NCBI GenBank assembly: GCA_033961575.1
Contig: CM066731.1
Coordinates: 84,465,501-84,529,500, forward strand
Reading direction: 5' to 3'
Origin: Aselliscus stoliczkanus
Lineage: Eukaryota > Chordata > Mammalia > Chiroptera > Hipposideridae
DNA length: 64,000 nucleotides
This document shows positions 10,378-18,960 of this stretch, in pieces. Position numbers and translations under genes: made by a program. The notes beneath the pieces are model-generated. The model had not been told where the DNA came from and did not search any database. It saw only the letters and a program-made list of their open reading frames with translations. Each line of letters opens with the position of its first letter. The first letter of the stretch is position 1.

Positions 10378-10588
10378 AGGTACATTAACCAGGAGCAATT
10401 TTGCTACCCAGGGGACATTTGGTGAGACTATCCATTGTTACAATTGTGGGGTGGGGTGGGGAGAAGGTGCTAAAATCATCTGGTGAGTAGAGGCCAGGAA
10501 TGCTGCTAAACATTGCACAGGACAGTCCCCCTACAGCAAAGAATTATCTGGCTCAAAATGTGAATGGTGATGTTTGAGAAATCCTCAT
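10378..10588 (-). mobile_element. hAT-Charlie-type non-autonomous DNA transposon
   Basis: The segment with GGAGCAATTTTGCTACCCAG, GGGGACATTTGGTGAGACTA, GAGGCCAGGAATGCTGCTAAAC and CAAAGAATTATCTGGCTCAAA is a known mammalian MER-class hAT relic. It ends in TTTGAGAAATCCT, the degraded reverse complement of the terminal CAGGGTTTCTCAA type. I do not assign the exact MER number. Confidence 0.65.
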
Positions 10589-11039
10589 CTATATTTATAT
10601 TGATTGTTCTCTAAGAAATATTTATTATTTCAAAAGCCAATTTGTAGATTATATCAAGTATTTTAAAAAGACACACACATACACATGGAGCAGTATATAT
10701 ATTGGGTGTGTGCATATATACCTGAATGCATATATATGTTTAGGAAAAGGTTTAAAATAATGCATACAAACTCTATAATGTGCTTGTCACCACCCTGAAG
10801 AGTGGTGAAAGGTACAAGGACTGTGAAGAGGGTGGACAAACAGAACTTTAAAAATAGGAGCAATATTCGAAAAGTGTTCAGAAAAATGTTTGTGTATATT
10901 TATAGAATTACAATAAATTTTAAAGCACCACGAGTACTATTTACTACTTATCAACTTGACAAAGATGCACAAAAGGAAATAAATAGGGATGGCAGGAAGG
11001 GGGAAAATGGCTGCTTATGTATGGTACTGGATTAGTACT

Positions 11040-11320
11040 AGATTTATTGGGGTGATAGATGGCAGGGGGTTGGGGAACAGGGTGAAAAGGTGAAGAGATT
11101 AAGAAATACAGATTGGTAGCTACAAAATAGTCATGGGAATATAAAGTAAGGCATAGAGAATGTAGTCAATAATATGGTAATGACTATGTATAGTGCCAGC
11201 TGGATACTAGATTAGTCAAGGGGGTCACTTCTTAAATTATATAAATGCCTAACCATTATGCTGTACATCTGAAATTAATATAAAATAATATAATATTGAA
11301 CGTGATAATAAATTAATACA
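11040..11320 (+). mobile_element. L1 3' UTR fragment (older subfamily)
   Basis: GGGGTTGGGGAACAGGGTGAAAAGG, TCATGGGAATATAAAGTAAGG, and TATGCTGTACATCTGAAATTAATATAAAATAATA are the standard landmarks of laurasiatherian L1 3' UTRs. The 3' end lies near 11320. Confidence 0.8.
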
Positions 11321-11730
11321 TGAAGTGTAAAAAAATGGCTGCTTTAACATTGCGACCAAGCAATGTTTTTTTTAGAAAATATTTCCTATGAAACATAATT
11401 TAAAAAGTCATGTGGTGTGCTCCCATGCATGTAAAAAAATTCTAGAGTAATTTACTATGTACTTCTGTGTATCAAGGTGAAAAGATCTTAGAGAAAAAAC
11501 AGCAGATGGAAAGGGCTCTAGGCACAGAAATAGGATTCAGTTAGGAACCAAAGGGGATTTCCATTTACCTTAGTTAAATAGTTTTATAAGAATAATTTTT
11601 TAACATGTTATTTCAGCGATTAAAAATAAAAATTAAATCAGTTATAACACATACATATAAGAGTGTTATTGGCAGTGATGTTATTTAAATTAACAAAACG
11701 AAACCAAAATAATGAAGCAATGTAAATAAT
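11321..11730. other. Unassigned A/T-rich sequence
   Basis: No feature recognised between the L1 3' end and the second mariner. Confidence 0.4.
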
Positions 11731-11770
11731 TAAGTTCACCAAGTCATCCTAGAAAAAGTGCTACATACTT

Positions 11771-14117
11771 TGTGGGAGGCCAGCTCCCGCGAGTCCAGGG
11801 GTTCCCTCAGTTGTGGACAGAGTCAGTGAGGAGAAAGAAGGGAGTGGAGACACAGACACGGGGGAAGTTTAAGAGAAGTGTCACACTTTCTTGTTACAGC
11901 ATGTCCTTTTTTATAGGGACTCTTGACCATTACCTCAATTACAAGTTATGTTTTGCATAGTTTTGATGTTTTTTCTTTCTTAGGACTTTTACAGTCTTGA
12001 GTTCCTTGTAATTGTTCTCTCCAGGGTAAACTGTGACCTATTCTACGTTCAAGGATTATCTTATCTTTTACTATGACTATCTCTTTGTGACCCAGACTCA
12101 GTTTCTACATATTGCCTAAGGAATGCTTACCATGACTATCTTGACTATCTAGTAATTATCCAAAATTCTGGCAGCTAAACACAATCGTAAGACTCACAGG
12201 GCACATACCTGAGCTATTACTAAGAGACTAGCAGTGGCTGTGTTTAGGGTAAAAATTATCTGAAGTCTATTCCTACGTGATTACAATACTTAGCAACCAA
12301 AGGGAGTCTCAAACCTCTCTTATCCTATGGAGGGCTACATATAATTACAATAAAAGGTAGCATCTGTTTCTCAGTTAAAGCTTCAGTATCTGTTGGGGGC
12401 TGACAGCCCTCCAGTGTCTGACAAGGTCACATTGCTATGCTCAGCACTGGATGTTTGGGGTGCTGCCTTATGATTGGTCATGTAATATCTCCTGCCTCTA
12501 TGAACCCATGTACCTTTCCTCCACATCAGATCCTACAGGAGACAGTACTCTCACTGCATATATGGCAAGTCCCTGTGGTGCCCCAATGAGAGATGGCTGT
12601 GTAAGTCCAATGACGGGTAAGATCTCCTAAGAGAGGAGACAACCCAAGCCAGGCTACAGCCCCCTTTGGTACCCCAGAACTGAGAAAAAGGGGACTCAAG
12701 CCCCTTGGAAACTGAGGCTCAGGCCTCTGGTCACATAGGCCAAAAGCCTGTCTGTGAGAAACTGACAGCCAATCTGTGAGAAACCGACAGCCTCTGTGAA
12801 AAACTGGTGATATCATCTGTCCTTGAGCTTACTTGCCTATGCAGCTGTGAAAGGTTACCTTGGAGACCGAGGTCTCCTGGCCATGAGAGTTCTGATAATA
12901 GACAGCTTGCTGACCATGAGGTATGTTAATTTACAGGCTTGTTTTAGGTCTTTGCCTTGTACATTTCTGTAGCAACAGATACTGAAGCTTTGACTGAGAA
13001 ACAGATGTTACCCTCTATTGCAATAATATGTAGCCCTTCATAGGATAAGAAAAGTTTGAGACTCCTTTTGCTACTAAGTATTATAACCACATAGAAATAG
13101 ACTTTAGATGGTTTTAACCCTAAACTCAGCCACTGCTAGTCTCTTAGTAATAGCTCAAGTCTGCACCCTGTGAGTCTTATGATTATGTTTAGCTGCTGGA
13201 ATTTGGATAATGACTAGATAGTCATAGTAAGCACTCTTTAGGTGATAAGTGAATCCTTGAACATAGAATAGGTCACAGTGAACCCTGGAAAAAATAATTA
13301 CAAAGACTCAAAGACTGTAAAATTTCTGAGAAAGAAAAAACATCAAAGTCATGTGAAACATAATTTGTGAATTGAGATAATAGTCAAAAGTCCCTATAAA
13401 AAGACATGCTGTAACAATAAAGTGTGACACTCCTATGAAACTCTTTCCAGTGTCTCCACTTTTTTCTTTTTCCTTGCCAACTCCGTCCCACTCGAGGGAA
13501 CCCATTGACCTTGCAGGGACTGGCTCCCCACAAGTATCTGTTGCTGCAACAAGGTACCAGGCAAATAATTCAAATAAGGCTGTTGATTAACATACCCCAT
13601 GGTCAGTAAGTTTGCCTCTTATCGGAACTCCCATGGCCTGGAGACCTTGGTCTCCAAGGAGACCTCTCACAATAACCATAGGCAAGTGAGCTAAAGGACT
13701 GATGTTATCATCAGTTTCTCACAGATAGGCTGTCAGTTTCTCACAGACAGACTGTTGGCCTACATGGCCAGAGGTCTGAGCCTCTGTTTCCAAGAGGCTT
13801 GAGTTCCCTCTTTCTCAGTCCTGGGGTTCCCATGGAGCTATAGCCTGACGTGGGTTGTCTCCTTCTCTTTAGGAGATTGTGCCAATCTTTGGCTTGCATA
13901 GCCATCTTTCACTGGGGTACCACAGGAACTTGCTATAAATGCAGTGAAAGTACTGTCTCCTATAGGATCTGATGTAGAGGAAAGACACATGGGTTCATAG
14001 AGGCAGGAGATACTACATGACCAACCATAAGGCAGCACCCTAGACATCCAGTGCTGAGCATGGATCTTAACTTCGATGTGACCTTTTCAGACACCGGGGT
14101 GCTGTCAGCTCCCAACA
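11771..14117 (-). mobile_element. Solo LTR (betaretrovirus-like), interrupted by another LTR
   Basis: On the minus strand it starts TGTTGGGAGCTGACAGC (14117 leftwards) and ends CTCCCACA (at 11771). The two parts, 13539-14117 and 11771-12390, total ~1.2 kb. The flanks ATACTT (11765-11770) and GTACCT (14118-14123) differ at two of six positions and probably derive from the mariner sequence ATACCT, giving a 6-bp TSD. A TATAAAAAAGG motif lies close to the U3/R boundary. There is no gag, pol or env sequence, so recombination between the LTRs removed the provirus body. Confidence 0.88.
12391..13532 (+). mobile_element. Solo LTR (betaretrovirus-like) nested in the reverse-oriented LTR
   Basis: It runs from TGTTGGGGGCTGACAGC to TGGCTCCCCACA, 1142 bp, with an exact 6-bp TSD AGTATC (12385-12390 and 13533-13538). 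TATAAA (13395-13400) and AATAAA (13416-13421) lie unusually close. A ~20 bp motif CTGTGAGAAAC(T/C)GACAGCC is repeated around 12745-12800. It contains ~190 bp (about 12985-13160) that is missing in the LTR at 14127. The host LTR belongs to the same subfamily in the opposite orientation. Confidence 0.93.
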
Positions 14118-14126
14118 GTACCTCAC

Positions 14127-15057
14127 TGCTGGGAGCCATCAGCACCCCAATATATGACAAGGTTTCATGGTCGGTATAGTCTCCATGCCTGTGAGCCCAT
14201 GTGCCTTTTCTCTACATCAGATCCTATAGGAGACGGTACTTTCACTGTATTTATGGCAAGTTCTTGTGGTACCCCAATGAGATAACTATGCAGCCAACGA
14301 CGGGTAAGATCTCCTAGAAAAGAGGGGAGACAACCTAAGCTAGGCGGTAGTTCCGTGGAGACCCCAGGACTAAGAAATAGGGGACTCAAGCCCCTTGGAA
14401 ACAGGCCCAGACCCCTGGCCACATAAGCCAAAAAGCCTGGCTGTGAGTCCCTGATAATAACATAATCCGTTTAGCTCACTTGCCTAAGATAATCACAGTG
14501 AAGTCTTCTTGGGGACTAAAAGTCTCCAGGCCACGAGAGTTCCGATAAGAGACAACTTGCTGACCATGAGCTATGTTAATCTATAGCCTTAATTGGATTC
14601 TTTGCCTTGTATATTGTTGTAGCAACAGACACTGAAGCTTTAGCTCAAATATATGCCCTGTGAGTCTTACTGTGGAATCCGGAACTAGATAGTCAAGGTA
14701 ATCATAGTAACCATTCTTCAGGTGATATGTAGGAACTGAGTCTGGGTCATAAAGAGATTATCATAGATGAGATTATCCTTAACTGTAGAAAAGGTCACAG
14801 TATGCCCTGGGGAGAACAATTATAAGGACTAAAAGTCTTAAGAGAAAAATACATTAAGACTATGTGGAACTTAAACTTGTGATTGGATAATGGTCAAAAG
14901 TCCCTATAAAAAGGACATGTTATTGCAATAAAGTGTGACACTTTTTTCCTTTTCTCTTTAACTCCCCAGTGTCTCCACTGTCTCCCTTATTTTCCTCCCT
15001 CGCCGACGCCGTCTCCACCTGAGGGAAAACCTGGTCAGTGGAGGCTGGTCCCCCACA
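14127..15057 (+). mobile_element. Solo LTR (betaretrovirus-like), shorter subfamily
   Basis: It runs from TGCTGGGAGCCATCAGCACC to GGTCCCCCACA, 931 bp, with an exact 6-bp TSD CCTCAC (14121-14126 and 15058-15063). The TATA box TATAAAAAGG (14905-14914) is followed by AATAAA at 14927-14932. It is nearly the same sequence as the LTR at 26855-27798. No proviral interior remains. Confidence 0.95.
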
Positions 15058-15602
15058 CCTCACTGCTGATTATCACTATGGTCACCTTTGAAATATTCCC
15101 CTTGGGAAGCTATGCACTGACACCGGTGCCTAGTTCACCCTTCAAAGCAATTTTGGAACTCTTTTTCTGCAATGGCCACCAGAACTGTTGTCGTATTACA
15201 TTTGATATCCTGAATGTCATCAAAATGTCTTCCTTTCAATATTGCCTTTTTCTTTGGGTAGAGAAAGAAGTCATTGGGGGCCAGATCAGGTGAGTAGAGT
15301 GGGTGTTCCAATACAGTTATTTGTTTACTGGCTAAAAACTCTACCACAGACAGTGCTGTGTAAGCTGGTACATTGTTGTGATGCAAGAGCCATGAATTGT
15401 TGGCAAAAAGGTCAGGTCATCTAACCTTTTCATGCAGACTTTTCAGCACTTCCAAATAGTCAACTTGGTTAACCGTTTGTCCAATTGGTATAAGTTCAAA
15501 ATGAATAATCCCTCTGATATCAAAAAAGGTTAGCAACATTGTTGCAACAAGTTCAGGAACTTAATTGTCAGACCTCGTACACAAGAATAAAAGATAGGTC
15601 AA

Positions 15603-16121
15603 AGGCCAGCTGAGTGGCTCAGTTGGTTAAGAGTTGGCTTAGAGTGCGTGCTCTGAGCAACAAGGCTGCCAGTTCGATTCTCACATGGGCCAGTGAATGC
15701 TGCGCCCTAGCTGAACTGTCACTGAGCTGCCAACAGGTGGCAGATGGCTCAGCTGGTCTAACAACAAGACTGCCTGTTCAATGGTGGGCTGCACCCACCC
15801 GCAACTAAAGAATGAACTCGGCACCTTGACTGAGCTGCTGCCTGGATTGCTCAGTGGACAGGGCATGTGCTCAGAGGATAGAGCATGTGCTCTTAACAAC
15901 AAGGCTGCTGGTTTGACTCCTGCATGGGATGGTGACTACCCACACCCACAACTAAGATTAAATATAGCACCTTGAACTTAGAGGCCACAAGCTGCCTACG
16001 GGAAGCCAGATGGTGAATGGCACCTCCACAATGAAGACTGAAGAACAACAACTTGGCTGGTCCCCTCCACCAATTCCCCAACACTGCTCCCCTCCCCTAA
16101 TTCTCCAATAAAATCTTAAAA
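15603..16121 (+). mobile_element. VES-like tRNA-derived SINE, long form with three tRNA-like modules
   Basis: GAGTGGCTCAGTTGGTTAAGAG (box A) and GCCAGTTCGATTCTCACATGG (box B) form the head. Weaker copies of these motifs follow at about 15745-15785 (GGCTCAGCTGGTCTAACAACAAG) and 15850-15930 (AACAAGGCTGCTGGTTTGACTCC). The 3' end reads CCAATTCCCCAACACTGC and CTCCAATAAAATCTTAAAA. Possible short TSD AAGATAGGT / AAGATAAGT at 15591 and 16122. VES-type SINEs are known from bats. Confidence 0.85.
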
Positions 16122-16644
16122 AAGATAAGTAAATAAGTCAAATAAATTAATTTCTACTCATTTAAATAAGTGCCCTGTACTCAACTCATTAAGAACAACA
16201 TTCTGGAAGTACGTTCATTAGTATATGTAAAAAAAATTAAATTATGTGGCTAAATATAAAAATGCAGTTACAAAACATGACTATACATGGAATCATATTC
16301 CATTATTTCAAGGAAGTAGGCAAGCATAAGCACAGGAGAAAAAAGTCCAGAAGGAGAGATACTAGGATTTTAAGAAAAATTATCTCTGGTGGCTGGAAAT
16401 ATAACTACTTTTGTGTTTTCTTAATTATAATTTGCTCCGTGTTCAAATTTTTTGTACTCAACTTGTTTCTATAATAAAGAAGTTTTAAAAACAGGGAAAA
16501 CAAAGTGTTTTAGATAGCATAAAGAGTCCATGCAATATGGGAATAAAATATACATTTAAAATAACTTAGAGAAATAATGGAAAAGAGAACTAAGAGTAAA
16601 CAAATTAAATGACATCAGAAATAATAAGCAGAATAAATCAGAGT
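16122..16644. other. Unassigned A/T-rich sequence
   Basis: No gene or clear repeat recognised. Confidence 0.4.
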
Positions 16645-16810
16645 GACCCTGTTGGGTCCAAGTTTGGCTCTGTTGTTTCAGAGCTGAGTGACCATAGGCA
16701 AGTTACTTAAATATTGGAACTTCAGTTTCTCATCTGTAAAATGTAATAACTGTGGCTATTTTTTAGGGCGATTATGACAGTTAAATGAGAAGTTATATTA
16801 ATATACATTG
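16645..16810 (+). mobile_element. MIR SINE relic
   Basis: TTGGCTCTGTTG, GAGCTGAGTGACCATAGGCAAGTTACTTAA and CAGTTTCTCATCTGTAAAATG are MIR core landmarks, followed by ACAGTTAAATGAGAAG. Confidence 0.88.
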
Positions 16811-16993
16811 AATTATTGTTTATTGGTTAAGAAACCCCTCTAAAGCTTAAATGAGATACACAATATTTACTGAGGTTTTTCCGAAGTATACATAATTCAT
16901 TCATTTCTCTCGATCCTCAAAAGTGGTTGAGTAGCCATGTGTTGGTAGAGATGACTTTCTGGTAAGTCACAGAGCACAGTTAGTCTTTAGCCT

Positions 16994-17135
16994 TGCTGTT
17001 CAGTGTGGTCATAGTATCAGAAGTGTTTCTGGGAGCTTAATAGAAATGCCAAATCTTGACCCACTTCTGACCAGTGGAATCAGAATCTGCATGAGAATTT
17101 TCCCAGGGGATTCATAGGGACATTGAACTATTTAA
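16994..17135 (+). mobile_element. MER5-like hAT-Charlie relic
   Basis: TTCAGTGTGGTCATAGTATC, TTAATAGAAATGCCAAATC, and AGTGGAATCAGAATCTGCATG match the non-autonomous MER5 plan. The outer ends are lost. Confidence 0.7.
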
Positions 17136-17813
17136 TACCAGTTAAGAACGAAATCCAGTGCTTTAATATTCAGTTGGGCTAGGTTTGGACTGTTGAACAC
17201 TTGTGAAAAGTAAGGCATCTAATAAAGCCATGTGATTTGTGAGACAGCCATCCCACCTTTGATCACAAGGCCCAGTATTATCCATTTTGGTCTCAAGGTT
17301 AACTGCAAGGTAACTGATGAAACAATGTTCAGTATAACCACACAAGATGGCCACATATGGCCATAGATAGCATCTGCACATAGAGTAAATGCTACTAAAT
17401 CTCTGTAATATTTCAGAAACTAGGTCAAATCATGTTGCATTCATATGTACTCTTGTGGAGTAAAATTTGATCAATAATTCATTCCTTCACCACAAATACA
17501 GGCACATAAGAAATGCTCAAGAGAGGTTCATTTCAGCTGATCAATAACTAGCCAAAAGCCATGGTCTCAAGATTGGCAACCTAGTTTTGAGTTAGAGTTT
17601 CTAATCTCTTGGCTTCTGGCTGGTCAGGAGGGGAATATGGTATTTAGTGTACCTGCCATAGCTTGCTAATGTGTAAGCTCATCCTAGTCTTCAGAAAAGG
17701 TCCATGTGCCCTTTAGGTTATCAAGGCCAGTAGAGAGCTCTCCAAAGTCTGTACAAATCATGCTTTGATGCAAGGCTGCCCTGACCATGGACATAACCAT
17801 CTAGACTCTAGAC
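17136..17813. other. Unassigned sequence
   Basis: No feature recognised. The last eight bases (17806-17813, CTCTAGAC) are the left TSD of the following hAT element. Confidence 0.4.
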
Positions 17814-18115
17814 CAAGGATCGGCAAACTGCAGCTCGCGAGCCATATGTGGCTCTTTGGGTCCGTTCCATCTCAGAAGTTTGCCAACCCCTGGAAAAGCC
17901 AATCCTGTCCCTGACAAGAATTTAAAAATTATTTGAGAGCCATAAATATATTTTTACATAATCACCATTATGTGAATAATATCCTTTAAAAATTTTATAG
18001 ATGAAACTATGATAGTTTTGCTTTCATTTTCAATTTTAATTCAGAGCCACACGCTCCTGAGCTGCAGTTTGCTGACCCTTGGTGGCTCTTCCATCTCAAA
18101 AGTTTGTCTACCCTG
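17814..18115. mobile_element. Non-autonomous hAT transposon with 8-bp TSD
   Basis: 302 bp from CAAGGATCGGCAAACT to AGTTTGTCTACCCTG, whose ends are imperfect inverted repeats. Flanked by CTCTAGAC (17806-17813) and CTCTAGAG (18116-18123), the 8-bp nTCTAGAn duplication typical of hAT elements. GCTCGCGAGCC at 17833-17843 is a perfect palindrome. The block TGGCTCTT, CCATCTCA, AAGTTTG appears in the same direction in the left part (about 17850-17890) and at the right end (about 18080-18110). No transposase is encoded. Confidence 0.85.
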
Positions 18116-18123
18116 CTCTAGAG

Positions 18124-18444
18124 GAAAATGGAAACCCTTCAGACATTTTTGGAGAATTGCTGTTTGTTTGTTTCACTTTTTTGTTTTGTTCTTATGGGAA
18201 CCTGCATTTTTCAAGTTTATCTTGGAGTCTCTTCCAAGGAATGTGTGTTTTGAAGGAGTGCAAGAAGGAAATGCAATTAGTGTGCCATAACTGAGTGACT
18301 GAGATGGGAGAGAAAAATGTCAGACTACCCAGTATGGCCTGGAGGAAAGAGGTGAAAGAACAGATGGGAAAAGTTGGTGGCAGTAACTCCACCTCTCTGC
18401 CTGGGTACACACCTTTCTGTCACTTTCCTTTGTTCCAAAGCAGT
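18124..18444. other. Unassigned sequence
   Basis: No feature recognised. Confidence 0.4.
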
Positions 18445-18655
18445 GTGGTGTTGAGCATGGAGCATGGGCTTTGAAGTCAGAAAAATTACATTCATATCTT
18501 TGCTCTGATTTTTTATGGCTGCATGTCCTTTAGCTCTTTACCTCTCTTTTTTCTTATCTGTACATTGAGGCTTATATCTAATGCATCGTGTTGTTATATT
18601 AATTGAATTAATAAACTGCCTGGTTTAATACCTGACACATTTTTGGTTCCCCATA
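18445..18655 (+). mobile_element. MIR SINE relic
   Basis: GAGCATGGGCTTTGAAGTCAG, TTTGCTCTGATTT, CTTTACCTCTCTT and the tail AATACCTGACACATTTTTGG keep MIR order. Confidence 0.75.
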
Positions 18656-18754
18656 AATAATAGTTTTTTATTGATTTTCTTTCTCTTAAAGACAAGTCAG
18701 TGACTCTCCCCAGAACCTTCTGTACAGCTCTTACCAACAATCCCAAGTGGAATG

Positions 18755-18960
18755 AGTCACTGTACCCTTATAACCTTGCTTGTGGTTACACAACTTGTCT
18801 TAGTTGCTGCACATTATTTTATAATGATGTATTTAAAGTCTATCCCTTGTACTACCTCTTATGAACTCCTTAAGTTTAGTGACTTATTTATCTTTGCCAC
18901 CTTAGTGGTTTCCACAGAGCTTGGCAGGAATATTCACTGATAAATGCTGGTGGACTCAAA
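18755..18960 (+). mobile_element. L2 LINE 3' end relic
   Basis: ATGAACTCCTTAAGTTTAGTGACTTATTTATCTTTG, CCACAGAGCTTGGCAGGAATATTCACTGATAAATGC follows the L2 3' UTR plan (AGCTCCTTGAGG, then CATAGTAGGCACTCAATAAAT). Confidence 0.65.

Larger units (their letters stand above)
11731..15576 (-). mobile_element. Mariner DNA transposon, second copy, split by three LTR insertions
   Basis: Left part 11731-11770 (AATTAAGTTCACCAAGTCATCC to GCTACATACTT) and right part 15058-15576 (ending GTCAGACCTCG before TA) rejoin into one element homologous to 2654-3440. The outermost ~10 bp of the left inverted repeat are lost. The minus-strand transposase segment at 15135-15386 shows HNNVPAYTALSV, then HPLYSPDLAPNDFF. 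The second catalytic aspartate position reads N, so it is inactive. The gap is wholly accounted for by LTRs with 6-bp TSDs. Confidence 0.9.

Noticed and set aside
11771..15057. Provirus with paired LTRs
   Set aside because: Each LTR has its own 6-bp TSD and there is no gag, pol or env sequence between them, so they are separate solo LTRs.
15603..15700. Genuine tRNA gene
   Set aside because: The A and B boxes are those of a SINE head; the sequence does not fold into an intact cloverleaf and lacks a clean 3' end.
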